A stretch of DNA of 64,000 nucleotides, from the NCBI GenBank assembly GCA_016709005.1, contig JADJEU010000006.1, forward strand, positions 154,740 to 218,739. The letters run 5' to 3'. Each line of letters starts with the position of its first letter. Position 1 is the stretch's first letter. The notes beneath the pieces are model-generated. The model was not told the DNA's origin and ran no database searches. It saw nothing but the letters and a program-made list of their open reading frames with translations. The DNA comes from Crocinitomicaceae bacterium. GTDB taxonomy: Bacteria; Bacteroidota; Bacteroidia; Flavobacteriales_D; Crocinitomicaceae. A program made the position numbers and the translations under genes. Positions 26,563-36,029 of the stretch are shown here, piece by piece.

Positions 26563-27855
26563 ATGTCCAGATTCAGTTTAAATTTCTTTTTTCTTCTTTT
26601 TCCAATTTGTGTGAATGCGCAACCCAATGAGTTTATTCATACAAGTGGTCAATATATTCTTGGCCCGTGCAACGATACTTTAAAATTGAAAGGTGTGAAT
26701 TACGCACCCTACAATTGGGGTTATACTTTAGCAGATTTGAAAATTGATCAAATTGCATTGACTGGTTCCAACGTAGTTCGGTTGGTATGGTATGCAGATG
26801 GCGGTGGTGCGCCCGTTTATGCAAATTATGTTGCGTTAGACAGTGCCATCAGTAAATGTGTGCAGGCAGATATGATTGTGATTCTTGAATTACATGATTA
26901 TACTTGCGACAATGATCATCCCGGTTTAATTACGAATGCGGATTGGTTTATTTCGGCGCCAGTTTTGGCCGTGATCGAAAAATATAAGCATAGCCTGATA
27001 GTCAATATTGCGAATGAATCATTGTTTGTAAACTGGACCGGAAATGCAACTGTTGCACTTGCGAATTACAAAACAACCTATGAAACAATCATCACAAATT
27101 TACGCGCAGTTTCAGGATTTGATTTTCCACTTTTAATTGATGCACCAGACTGCGGCCAGAATTCGGATGCATTCATTACTTCTGGAACTGCAGCTGACCT
27201 CATTACATTTGACCCTGCGCATAATTTGATTTTCAGCGCGCACGCTTATTGGTATGGCTATGCAGCCAATGATAGCGTTCAAATGGCTAATAAACTGAAC
27301 GCAATTCTGGCTGAAGAAATTCCATTTGTTTTGGGTGAAATTGCCAATCAGCAAGATGATATAACAATGTGCCAATACGATTTAAATTATCAGCCTTTAC
27401 TCAATTATTGTGAGCAGCAAAATATTGGATGGATGGCTTGGGTTTGGGACCATGATCTTTGCACTGATCGTCAAGTTTCTTCTACTGGAGATTTTGTGGA
27501 TTTGACAACCTATGGTGATGACATCGTAAACAATGCGGTTTATGGAATTTCCACTACAACGGTCCGTAGCGAATATCTGGTGAACAATGGTTGTTTGCCC
27601 GTATTATCAATCGCTACTAACTTTCAATCCAATTCAGTTTCAGTTTTTCCAAATCCTGGTTCAGGACTATTTACGATTGCCAATCTTTCAGATTCAAAAT
27701 TACTAGGAGCAACAGATTTACTTGGAAATATGATTCCACTGACGCAAATTGATAATGAGACTTTGCGATTAGAGCAAGCTCAGGCGGGCATTTATTTACT
27801 ATATTTTGAAGATGAACATCACAACCGCAGTATTGTAAAGTTGGTTGTAGAATAA
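26563..27855 (+). CDS. secreted glycoside hydrolase family 5 with T9SS sorting domain
   Basis: 430 aa from ATG 26563, which puts the signal peptide (FFFLLFPICVNAQ) at the N-terminus. The GH5 barrel spans about 25-340, with LKGVNYAPYNWGY, the acid/base Glu in VNIANESLF (about 152), HAYWYGY and the nucleophile Glu in FVLGEIAN (about 259). This resembles GH5 mannanases/glucanases, but specificity cannot be assigned. Residues about 355-430 form a type A T9SS sorting domain (SVFPNPGSGLFTI to the Lys-Leu-Val-Val-Glu end), so it is exported by the gliding-associated secretion system. Confidence 0.9.
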   Translation: MSRFSLNFFFLLFPICVNAQPNEFIHTSGQYILGPCNDTLKLKGVNYAPYNWGYTLADLKIDQIALTGSNVVRLVWYADGGGAPVYANYVALDSAISKCVQADMIVILELHDYTCDNDHPGLITNADWFISAPVLAVIEKYKHSLIVNIANESLFVNWTGNATVALANYKTTYETIITNLRAVSGFDFPLLIDAPDCGQNSDAFITSGTAADLITFDPAHNLIFSAHAYWYGYAANDSVQMANKLNAILAEEIPFVLGEIANQQDDITMCQYDLNYQPLLNYCEQQNIGWMAWVWDHDLCTDRQVSSTGDFVDLTTYGDDIVNNAVYGISTTTVRSEYLVNNGCLPVLSIATNFQSNSVSVFPNPGSGLFTIANLSDSKLLGATDLLGNMIPLTQIDNETLRLEQAQAGIYLLYFEDEHHNRSIVKLVVE

Positions 27856-27870
27856 AATTATACAAGAAAT

Positions 27871-28299
27871 TTAATCCTGAAGTTCATCGCTAAGCGACGC
27901 ACTTTTTTTGTAAAATCGAATCATGTTTTGATACTGATTCTGATTGGTAAACCAATAATTAAATTTTAGTTTTTTGTTTTTCAGATAAAGTCTGTTGCCT
28001 TTAATGATCAAATCCTTTTCATCTTCCCAGACATACTCATAGCTGGTATTTCCAAATGGACCGGTGACAGAAATTTTTTTATCAGCGCAAATCAGGTATG
28101 GCTTTCTCATTCTGACAAAACCCATATAGATTATTCCAAAACTTAAAAGCAGATATGCAAGGTGTGTTAGATTATCAAGAATGAGTGCACCCATTACAAA
28201 AATGATTGAAAATAAAATACCCAGCAGAATATGCATTGCGCCCCAGGAGCGGTAGTACCATACTTCAAGGATCGCGGTATTAATGTTAGTGGTTGGCAT
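27871..28299 (-). CDS. membrane protein with PH-like soluble tail
   Basis: 142 aa: two membrane helices (about 21-42 and 46-65) then a soluble C-terminal part with short beta strands (KKISVTGPFGNTSYEYVW) resembling the bacterial PH/YdbS-like domain layout. I do not recognise a precise family. It converges on the GH5 gene, 15 bp apart, and is divergent from the amidase. Confidence 0.7.
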   Translation of the reverse strand: MPTTNINTAILEVWYYRSWGAMHILLGILFSIIFVMGALILDNLTHLAYLLLSFGIIYMGFVRMRKPYLICADKKISVTGPFGNTSYEYVWEDEKDLIIKGNRLYLKNKKLKFNYWFTNQNQYQNMIRFYKKSASLSDELQD

Positions 28300-28378
28300 T
28301 TGGATATAAACAAAGATCTATGAATTATTTGAATCATGAAGCCATTCATAGTGTCTTTCTGTGCTTTACTTTCGTTCC

Positions 28379-29295
28379 ATGAAATTTGTTTTCATCATTT
28401 TTCTTCTTTCAGTTTCACTGATTTCTTTTGCGGCAAATTCAGTGACAATATTAATTGATCCTGGTCATGGTGGTAAGGATCCTGGACATCTGCCAACACT
28501 TGACGGCATCATGCAGGAAAAAGAAATTGTTTTAGCAATCAGTACCAAGCTTGGACATTATTTGACACATAATCTTTCAAACGTAACTGTACTTTATACA
28601 CGCACCAGTGATACATACCCAACATTGGATGAGCGGGTAGAAATGGCAAATGCAAGAGGCGTAGATTATGTAATTAGTATTCATGTTAACGGTTCTGAAA
28701 ATGCAGATGTTCACGGCACAGAAACACACATTCACAATTACGACGCAAAAAAATCGCATCAATGGGCTGTGCTGATTGAAGATCAGTTTAAAAATCGGGC
28801 AGGCAGAAAAAGTCGCGGAGTAAAAACAGCAGACGATATAGGTCATTCGTTGCAACTGGTTAAGTTCACCAAAATGCCTACGGTTTGGTTGAATGTGGAT
28901 TTATCACAAACGCATCAGAAGCAAAATATTTGAACTCAGTTTATGGACAAGAAATTCTAGCATCTGCTATTTTCAGAGCAACTCGTGACGTGCTGAAAAA
29001 GAATCATCCTGAAATTTGTTTTGATCCGCCGGCTGATCCGCAACTGATTGCAACTTCAAATGAGCCCTATTACAAAGTTCAGATCATGTCTTCAATCGAT
29101 TCTGTCGCAACGGATATTTTAGAGTTTCAAAAACTGGAATATCCTGTAGAATGCGTTAAGATTGAAGGGTCAAGTATTTATAAGTACAAATACTACGTAG
29201 GTCCGTTCAAAGATAAGTCAGAAGCGAAAAAAGCACAAAAAGACGTGCAGGCAAACGGTTTTGGTGATGCCTTTCTGGTTTTATTTCCCGCGTAG
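28379..29295 (+). CDS. N-acetylmuramoyl-L-alanine amidase with SPOR domain, one frameshift
   Basis: The start at 28379 gives a signal peptide (KFVFIIFLLSVSLISFA). The Amidase_3 domain has zinc-ligand motifs ILIDPGHGGKDPG, MQEKEIVLA and VISIHVNG. After a break at TTT (28884-28886) the second frame carries the catalytic glutamate in LVECGFITNASEAKYL, then a C-terminal SPOR domain (about 230-305, YYKVQIMSS ... YYVGPFKDKSEAKKA). Adding one T restores PTVLVECGF. It would cut peptidoglycan cross-bridges during cell separation, with SPOR targeting denuded glycan at the septum. Confidence 0.9.
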
Positions 29296-29380
29296 TTTCT
29301 GATAATTCCCTCATTAATAATTTGATATGTAATTTTTTTGTTTTATATTGCTATGTTGTTTTACTAAAACCAGACATATT

Positions 29381-29833
29381 ATGGCAACGATTTTTGAAAC
29401 AAGACTCATTGGTAACATAGGAAAAGACGCAACAGTTAAAACAATGGAAAAGGGCGTTATCGCTGTAAATTTTCCGGTAGCGCACAACAAAAATTGGAAA
29501 GACAAACGCAGCGGCGAACAACGCACCAAAACTACCTGGGTGAATTGTACAATCTGGAAAAGAGAAGGCGCTAATATGCGAATTCTTGATTTTCTCAAAA
29601 AAGGAACGCTTGTAGAAATTACAGGAACTCCTTTTGCAAAAGGTTATTTGCAAGAAGACAATTCAATTAAAACAGAAATCAGACTTAACGTATCACGGAC
29701 AAATATTCTTCGTCCAACCGGTGGCTCACTTCGAAAAGATGATGAGTTTTTTGATTATGACGAAGATGAATTTGATTCAGATAGCTCAGATACATCCAGA
29801 GCCTTGGAAGAGCTCGAGCAGGATTTATTCTAG
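29381..29833 (+). CDS. ssb: single-stranded DNA-binding protein
   Basis: 150 aa from ATG 29381; an upstream in-frame start is ignored because the fold begins ATIFETRLIGNIGKDA. The OB fold spans about 1-105 (TTWVNCTIWKREG, VEITGTPFAKGYLQED). A short acidic linker ends in an EQDLF tip, an atypical version of the usual DDxPF protein-interaction tail. It protects single strands in replication and repair. A good terminator follows. Confidence 0.95.
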   Translation: MATIFETRLIGNIGKDATVKTMEKGVIAVNFPVAHNKNWKDKRSGEQRTKTTWVNCTIWKREGANMRILDFLKKGTLVEITGTPFAKGYLQEDNSIKTEIRLNVSRTNILRPTGGSLRKDDEFFDYDEDEFDSDSSDTSRALEELEQDLF

Positions 29834-29854
29834 AAAATATAATCTCTAAATATT

Positions 29855-29889
29855 AAACTCAGATGGATTTTTTCTGTCTGAGTTTTTTT
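29855..29889 (+). terminator. Rho-independent terminator of ssb
   Basis: Perfect 9-bp stem AAACTCAGA (29855-29863) with TCTGAGTTT (29877-29885), then a run of T. Confidence 0.88.
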
Positions 29890-29950
29890 GTGTTTGAACA
29901 CTTGAGTAAGAGGCTCTATAATGTTTTTTGGGATAACCAGGATTTATTTT

Positions 29951-30131
29951 CCCGCAGATGGCGCAGAAAAAATCCGCTGATTTCGCAGAAATAGTTTAGG
30001 TTCTAACTATTGCACGTTGTGAGGCAAAAATCCGCGGATGTCGCAGAAATAGTTGGGGTTCTAATCATCACAAATTTTGAAAAAGAATTTGCGAAAATCT
30101 GCGAAAAAAAAATCTGCGAAACCTGCGGGAC
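29951..30131. repeat. about 180-bp non-coding repeat element with inverted ends
   Basis: It starts CCCGCAGATGGCGCAGA and ends with the inverse TCTGCGAAACCTGCGGG (13 of 17 positions match). Inside are two direct copies of about 45 bp sharing TCCGCxGATxTCGCAGAAAT and GGTTCTAA (about 29967-30012 and 30029-30074). No open frame. It fills the 337-bp gap between ssb and the next gene. Similar TCTGCGAAAT-rich elements are scattered through Bacteroidota genomes (recollection). Confidence 0.7.
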
Positions 30132-30170
30132 ATTAATCTCTTGGAGCAATTGCAATGACAGTTGATCTAA

Positions 30171-31079
30171 TTACCCAAAAGTACAATTCCCCTCCTCACA
30201 ATTAAACTGGAAATTTTCAGGAGTGGATTTTATTTCGTTGTATTGTTTTTGAATTGCTTCAAGTTCTTCACCCGAAAAATAATTCAATTTAAATATCTTA
30301 TTGTATTCTGCCAGCACTTCTTCCAGTGAGTATTCATAGGCGTGTGCTGAGGTAAGCATGTCAACAACATCAGTGCGGATGATTGCAACTTGTTCACCAA
30401 AAATCTGATGTGTGGTTTCAAATTTTTGTATGCGTTTAATCACGTCCAAAACTGTACCATCACCCAATTTATTTGATCCGCCGTAATCCCAATATTGTAT
30501 ATCCCAGACTTTGAAATCAAAATATCCGGCATATCCAAAATCGCCTTGCACGAAGTGCAGGATTTCTGAGAAAGCATCATCTGCTTTTCCAGTGGTTGCC
30601 GCCGCTTTTGCCTTGAAAATAGTAATGTCATAACAGATGTCCAGATCTGTGCACTCTGCTACACAAGTGAAGTGGAGCGGGCCTAACTTTCCGTTGAAAT
30701 ATTGAAGCTCTTCATGCAGGGAATAAATATCTCCTCCAGCTAACAGTTCTTTTGAGTGATCTGTTTTTGGATCTGAAAAATAATCGTAAATATCCTTGCA
30801 AAGCTTAATACCATCTGAATAGTTTTGTTGTAAGGCGGTATCGGTCAATGAAGTTTCAAAATTGACAACGTAGGTTTCTATCGCATCAATGAGTTCACTT
30901 GAAAAATAGCGTTGCATCTGTGTCATAACTGAATCAGATATACCTGTAAAAACATTGCTTGAATCTGTTTCCGGCGCTGCATCCGTCATGAACTCTTTCA
31001 TTTCACCGCCAATTTCTTCTGTCGAATTACCACAAGAAAAAACAATCAGAAAAACCGGAATGAAATAAAATATCCTCAT
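30171..31079 (-). CDS. lipoprotein of unknown function
   Basis: 302 aa from ATG 31079, giving a signal that ends VFSC (lipobox). The longer start at 31109 would run back into metF. The mature part is acidic and mostly helical with no motif I recognise; a Cys-containing stretch occurs at CVAECTDLDICYD and another at the C-terminus (NCEEGNC). It starts 10 bp after the metF stop and is probably co-transcribed with it, but no functional link is evident. Confidence 0.78.
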   Translation of the reverse strand: MRIFYFIPVFLIVFSCGNSTEEIGGEMKEFMTDAAPETDSSNVFTGISDSVMTQMQRYFSSELIDAIETYVVNFETSLTDTALQQNYSDGIKLCKDIYDYFSDPKTDHSKELLAGGDIYSLHEELQYFNGKLGPLHFTCVAECTDLDICYDITIFKAKAAATTGKADDAFSEILHFVQGDFGYAGYFDFKVWDIQYWDYGGSNKLGDGTVLDVIKRIQKFETTHQIFGEQVAIIRTDVVDMLTSAHAYEYSLEEVLAEYNKIFKLNYFSGEELEAIQKQYNEIKSTPENFQFNCEEGNCTFG

Positions 31080-31089
31080 AAAACTTGGT

Positions 31090-32043
31090 TTAAAATATCT
31101 CTTTCGCAATTGCTTTTACCGATTCCGATTTACTCATGGTGTAAAAATGAATGCATGGAACGTTTGCGTCTTTTAATTCTCTGGCTTGTTCAATTCCCCA
31201 TTCAACTCCAAGTTTGTTGACTTCAGCATTGGATTTGCACTTGGTTAATTCGTTGGCCAAAGATTCTGGAAAATCAATGTGAAAAAATTTAGGAAGAAAC
31301 GAAATGTGATTCAGATTTTGAATTGGTTTTAATCCCGGAATAATTGGAATGGTAATTCCAGCAGCGCGGCATTTGTCAACAAAATCAAAATATTTTTTAT
31401 TGTCAAAAAACATCTGTGTTACTATGTAAGATGCACCTGCATCAACTTTGGCTTTCAGATGATCCATGTCTGATTTCAGGTTCATGGCTTCAAAATGTTT
31501 TTCAGGATATCCGGCAACGCCAATGCAAAAGTTGGTTGGATCCAGATTCACATCATCCATCATGTATTTACCGCTGTTCATTTCAACAACCTGATCAACG
31601 AGTTGTTTTGCATACTGATGACCTTCAGGATGTGGTCTGAAATTAGCTTCGGTCTTGATCGCATCGCCGCGCAAAGCAAGCACATTGTCAATTCCTAAAA
31701 AGTGAAGATCGATCAATGCGTTTTCAGTTTCTTCTTTGCTGAATCCACCACAAATTAAATGCGGAACGGTATCAACTTTGTATTTATTGATAATTGCCGC
31801 GCAGATACCAACCGTGCCCGGGCGCTTGCGAATGCTCACTTTTTCAAGCAAACCATTTTCACGCGTTTTGTAAATAAATTCTTCACGATGATAGGTCACG
31901 TTAATGAACTTTGGATTGAATTCCATCAAGGGATCAATGCCATCATAAATAGCTTGAATACTCGTTCCTTTTAGTGGAGGCAGAATTTCAAAAGAGAAAA
32001 GGGTTTTACCGTTTGCGTTTTTTATGTGATCAATTACTTTCAT
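31090..32043 (-). CDS. metF: 5,10-methylenetetrahydrofolate reductase
   Basis: 317 aa from ATG 32043 (KVIDHIKNANGKTLFSFEIL), matching the usual length; a 12-codon upstream extension is probably not translated. The TIM-barrel FAD enzyme shows FSFEILPP (catalytic Glu), INVTYH, NVLALRGDA, FCIGVAGYPEKH and YIVTQMFFD. It makes 5-methyl-THF for methionine synthesis. No S-box or other riboswitch is visible upstream. Confidence 0.96.
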   Translation of the reverse strand: MKVIDHIKNANGKTLFSFEILPPLKGTSIQAIYDGIDPLMEFNPKFINVTYHREEFIYKTRENGLLEKVSIRKRPGTVGICAAIINKYKVDTVPHLICGGFSKEETENALIDLHFLGIDNVLALRGDAIKTEANFRPHPEGHQYAKQLVDQVVEMNSGKYMMDDVNLDPTNFCIGVAGYPEKHFEAMNLKSDMDHLKAKVDAGASYIVTQMFFDNKKYFDFVDKCRAAGITIPIIPGLKPIQNLNHISFLPKFFHIDFPESLANELTKCKSNAEVNKLGVEWGIEQARELKDANVPCIHFYTMSKSESVKAIAKEIF

Positions 32044-32323
32044 TCCAGCGTGATTTTCAATATTCTGATTGGGCGGCAAATATAGGAAGAATGCCGTTAT
32101 AATTTATTGGCTGTATTGAAATTCCCGCTTAGTGGTCCCTTTGGGAAAAAGGTCAAAATCCAAAACTCCAAGTTACAAATCGCGTCAAGTTTGGAATTTG
32201 GAGATTTGTCCTTCTAAACCTCGCCCGATCGTTGAGTTTGGAATTTTGAAATTTGAATTTGGATTTTGTTTTCCCAACTAGGCCGATTTTCAAGCCATCA
32301 ACCCTTGTCTCCAAAGGCGTTTG
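32044..32323. repeat. AT-rich intergenic stretch with TTTGGAATTT-type repeats
   Basis: No gene. It contains imperfect inverted and direct copies built from TTTGGAATTTGG / TCCAAAACTCCAA (about 32155-32270) and a small CCCTTTGGG hairpin. Related text occurs upstream of prs (about 11955-12020) and before gatC (about 40360-40395). Confidence 0.5.
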
Positions 32324-32353
32324 TTGAAGAATCAAAAAAAGAGATTAATTTTG
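32324..32353 (+). promoter_or_regulatory. promoter of lepA, apparently giving a leaderless or near-leaderless mRNA
   Basis: TTG at 32324-32326, 19-nt spacer, TAATTTTG at 32346-32353: an exact Bacteroidota promoter. The ATG of lepA is at 32358, only four bases after the -7 box, so transcription would begin at or just before the start codon. Confidence 0.7.
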
Positions 32354-32357
32354 CAGC

Positions 32358-34148
32358 ATGGATCACATCAGGAATTTTTGCATCATTGCACACATTGACC
32401 ACGGAAAGAGTACGTTGGCGGATCGTTTATTGCAAACTACCAATACGATTGCTGAGCGTAAGATGCAGGCTCAAGCCCTTGATGATATGGATCTGGAACG
32501 TGAACGCGGTATTACCATTAAGAGTCATGCCATTCAAATGGATTATGAGTTCAATGGCAAAAAGTATGTTTTGAATCTGATTGATACACCGGGTCACGTA
32601 GACTTCTCCTATGAAGTTTCCCGTTCGATTGCTGCTTGTGAGGGCGCCTTGTTGATTGTAGATGCCGCACAAGGAATTCAAGCTCAAACAATCTCAAACT
32701 TATATCTTGCTTTGGAAAATGATTTAACAATCATTCCAATTCTGAATAAAATGGATTTACCGGGTGCAATGCCTGAAGAAGTAACAGATCAGATTGTCGA
32801 TTTGATTGGTTGTAATCCACTTGAAGTAATTCCTGCCAGTGGTAAAACAGGTATGGGTGTGAATGAAATTTTGGCTGCTATTATTGATCGTATACCGGCT
32901 CCAAAAGGCGATCCAAAAGCTCCGCTGCGCGCTATGATTTTTGATTCGGTTTTTAACTTATTCAGAGGAATTATTGCATACTTCCGTGTTTTTGATGGTC
33001 AAATCAACAAAGGCGATTTAGTGAAATTTTTTGCGGCTGAGAATAATTACCATGCAGACGAGGTAGGTATTTTACGCATGGACATGGAGCCACGCAAATT
33101 TGTTGGAGCGGGTGATGTGGGCTATATCATTTCAGGAATCAAAGAAGCCAACGAAGTTCATGTAGGTGATACAATTACCACAGTTGCCAACCCATGCGCT
33201 GAAGCTATTAAAGGATTTGAAGTTGTAAAACCAATGGTATTTGCAGGTGTTTATCCGGTAGATACAGATGAGTTTGAAGACTTGCGCGCATCACTTGAAA
33301 AATTAAAACTGAATGATGCTTCATTGGTATTTGAACCAGAATCTTCACAAGCTCTTGGTTTTGGATTCCGTTGCGGATTTTTAGGAATGCTGCACATGGA
33401 AATTATTCAGGAACGTTTAGAGCGCGAGTTTAACATGACAGTTATTACAACGGTTCCAAACGTATCCTACAATGCGTATCTCACAAAAGATTTGGAAATG
33501 GTTGAAGTAAACAACCCTTCTGAATTGCCAGAGCCTTCCAAAATTGAATACATTGAAGAGCCTTATATCAAAGCACAAATCATTACCAAGTCTGATTATG
33601 TTGGGCAGATTATGACCTTGTGTATTGAAAAAAGAGGGGAACTAAAAAATCAAGTTTACCTCACGCAAAGTCGTGTTGAAATAACATTTGAAATGCCTTT
33701 GGGTGAAATTGTTTTTGACTTTTATGACAAGTTAAAATCATGCTCAAAGGGATATGCTTCATTCGATTATTTTCCAATCGGAATGAAGAAATCAGATCTG
33801 ATCAAGCTCGATATCTTATTAAACGCAGAGCAAGTGGATGCCTTATCAGCATTGGTACACAGAAGCAATGCGTATGATTTGGGTAAAAAAATCTGCCTGA
33901 AATTAAAAGAGCTGATTCCAAGACAGCAATTCGAAATTCCAATTCAAGCTGCCATCGGTGCAAAAATCATTGCTCGTGAAACCATCAGAGCACTCAGAAA
34001 AGATGTTACCGCAAAATGTTATGGTGGAGATATTTCACGTAAGCGTAAGCTCCTTGAAAAACAAAAAGAAGGAAAGAAAAGAATGCGTCAGGTGGGAAGT
34101 GTAGAAGTTCCGCAAGAGGCATTTTTAGCTGTTTTAAAACTGGATTAA
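32358..34148 (+). CDS. lepA: elongation factor 4 (LepA)
   Basis: 596 aa, full length. GTPase motifs are IIAHIDHGKSTLADRL (G1), RERGITIKSH, LIDTPGHVDFSYEV (G3) and ILNKMDLPGA (G4). The LepA-specific C-terminal domain ends in the Lys/Arg-rich stretch GGDISRKRKLLEKQKEGKKR. It is a ribosomal GTPase that acts on stalled or mispositioned ribosomes and in ribosome assembly. Confidence 0.98.
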   Translation: MDHIRNFCIIAHIDHGKSTLADRLLQTTNTIAERKMQAQALDDMDLERERGITIKSHAIQMDYEFNGKKYVLNLIDTPGHVDFSYEVSRSIAACEGALLIVDAAQGIQAQTISNLYLALENDLTIIPILNKMDLPGAMPEEVTDQIVDLIGCNPLEVIPASGKTGMGVNEILAAIIDRIPAPKGDPKAPLRAMIFDSVFNLFRGIIAYFRVFDGQINKGDLVKFFAAENNYHADEVGILRMDMEPRKFVGAGDVGYIISGIKEANEVHVGDTITTVANPCAEAIKGFEVVKPMVFAGVYPVDTDEFEDLRASLEKLKLNDASLVFEPESSQALGFGFRCGFLGMLHMEIIQERLEREFNMTVITTVPNVSYNAYLTKDLEMVEVNNPSELPEPSKIEYIEEPYIKAQIITKSDYVGQIMTLCIEKRGELKNQVYLTQSRVEITFEMPLGEIVFDFYDKLKSCSKGYASFDYFPIGMKKSDLIKLDILLNAEQVDALSALVHRSNAYDLGKKICLKLKELIPRQQFEIPIQAAIGAKIIARETIRALRKDVTAKCYGGDISRKRKLLEKQKEGKKRMRQVGSVEVPQEAFLAVLKLD

Positions 34149-34256
34149 CGTTATCTTCAGATCAAGTATCAAGATCTTTACCAACTATTCTTTGCTGCGC
34201 AGACCGTCATCTTGGATCAAATTCTGGATTACGGTTTCGAACTAAAGCGGTGACTT

Positions 34257-36029
34257 TCATTCATAACGAAATACCACTTCAACTCTTCTGTTTTTTGCTT
34301 GTTTGGATTCACGCGTCATTTCGTTATCGTTGATCAGATCATTGTCATTTTTCTCGATAAGAAAGTTTAAATCTTCACCAAAAGAACGTACTTCGATTCG
34401 TGACTCATTGAAAGTATAATCTTGCGAGTTATTTTCATAGATCAATTTGATGTGTTGTACAATATACTCACGCACGGTGTTGGCGCGATCAGCAGCGAGC
34501 TGCAAGTTATACAATGAGTCTCCGGGCGTTGAGGTGTAACCATTTATATCTATTGAAAGACTTGGATTTTTGATTAAGGTTTGTGCAATTTGGTAAGTGC
34601 TTTGATTGTAGTTGGTCTCCATTATTTCAATAAAGGAGTTGTGACTATTATTTGAAAAGGGAAATATTACATTAGCTGGTAAAGCTTGAGTTGTGTCAGC
34701 AATATTTTTTACACTCGCCCCTGCTGAGTAAAAATAAGATTCACCAAAAATATTTCCGTAGGTATAAGCCAACATACCGCTGCCACTCGTAGTCAGTGTA
34801 TGTGTTCCTAAGCTGATTTCTAAAATTTTATAGGAGTAAGATGAATCGTAGAGTACTCTTTTGAAATTATGTAATGAGATATCATCAAATATGATTTTTG
34901 TTGTATCATCCGATCGTGTTATTATAGAAACATAATGTTTATCAATACCATTGTAGAGTGCTGTGTTGAATGATATTGTATCCAAACTCATTTGTCCATT
35001 TGGATGCAGCATCACCATAGAAGGATCACCAGTTCGCGTGCCACTGCATTCGTTACTGACACTTAATTGCGCCACCGATGATTTTTGCGTTGTTTGGATG
35101 AATGTGCATTCATTTCTCACGGTGCTCTCATAAACTTCTCCTGAATTTATGAGGCCAACTAATTTTCCATTTTCAAAAATTTCGCAGCTATCTCTTAATG
35201 CAACTAATCTATAAATATTTGCCTTTTGATTTTTTGCGAGAATTACAATATGATCGTATCCCCATGTGCTTGTCGGGTATGCCACTTCGTACAAAGGACA
35301 AGGTGAACTACAACCATTTCCAGTTGCAACTGGAGTCATTTTATTTCCGCTGAAAATTGCGAATTTGTCTACTCCATTGAGTGCTTTGATTGTAGTGCCC
35401 GTAAGGTCAGAACCGGAGCCATGACTGGCTTGAAGTTGATACATTTCACCGGGAAGCATGTCTACTAAAAAGGGAACACCAGCAAGGTTTCCGGCATTGG
35501 TATTACAAGTTGGTATGATTTCAATTTTTATTGGTGCTGGACCACACACAACTACAAATTCCGATGCCATTGAAACAACATCTTGAAGTTTCCGGTAAGG
35601 GTAGGATGTGATCATATATTCCGAGCCTAATGAGGATGAAGGTAAACAGATTGATGCCTCAGAATGACTTCTGGATTCGTAGGTTAGGGCAAAGACAGAA
35701 ATGGGATCGATAGATTCAACATGAATTGCACGATTCACAATTTTTGAAGAGCCACCATTATGACCATCTATTGAAGGGATTATTACCCTTGTCGCAACGC
35801 CAGCTTGGGCATTAAAACTTGTAGTAAATCCGCTTCCTCCTTGAATAGAAACTGTTCCTGTCGTGTTAACACGAGATACAATGTTGATTTCAAATGTTGC
35901 ATCGGCCATTCTATGAACTTCTGTAAAACCAATCCAAAAATCAGTGCCTTCATTAGTCAAATTCTGAGATCGCGCATCGAAATTAAAGACAACGAAGTAG
36001 CCAATAAAAAGTAAAAAAGTTTTACTCAT
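34257..36029 (-). CDS. IgGFc-binding-type domain fused to OmpA domain
   Basis: 590 aa from ATG 36029. A signal peptide (KTFLLFIGYFVVFNFDARSQ) is followed by a long region (about 25-440) with the IgGFc-binding N-terminal-domain pattern seen in many Bacteroidota surface proteins: TNEGTDFWIGFTEVH, SMASEFVVVCGPAPI, and NGCSSPCPLYEVAYPTSTWG. From about 460 to the end is an OmpA-like peptidoglycan-binding domain (SLSIDINGYTSTPGDSLYN, AADRANTVREYIV, KQAKNRRVEVVFRYE). The protein would be anchored to the wall with an adhesive-type outer part. Its function is unknown; adhesion or gliding surface roles are guesses. Confidence 0.82.
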   Translation of the reverse strand: MSKTFLLFIGYFVVFNFDARSQNLTNEGTDFWIGFTEVHRMADATFEINIVSRVNTTGTVSIQGGSGFTTSFNAQAGVATRVIIPSIDGHNGGSSKIVNRAIHVESIDPISVFALTYESRSHSEASICLPSSSLGSEYMITSYPYRKLQDVVSMASEFVVVCGPAPIKIEIIPTCNTNAGNLAGVPFLVDMLPGEMYQLQASHGSGSDLTGTTIKALNGVDKFAIFSGNKMTPVATGNGCSSPCPLYEVAYPTSTWGYDHIVILAKNQKANIYRLVALRDSCEIFENGKLVGLINSGEVYESTVRNECTFIQTTQKSSVAQLSVSNECSGTRTGDPSMVMLHPNGQMSLDTISFNTALYNGIDKHYVSIITRSDDTTKIIFDDISLHNFKRVLYDSSYSYKILEISLGTHTLTTSGSGMLAYTYGNIFGESYFYSAGASVKNIADTTQALPANVIFPFSNNSHNSFIEIMETNYNQSTYQIAQTLIKNPSLSIDINGYTSTPGDSLYNLQLAADRANTVREYIVQHIKLIYENNSQDYTFNESRIEVRSFGEDLNFLIEKNDNDLINDNEMTRESKQAKNRRVEVVFRYE

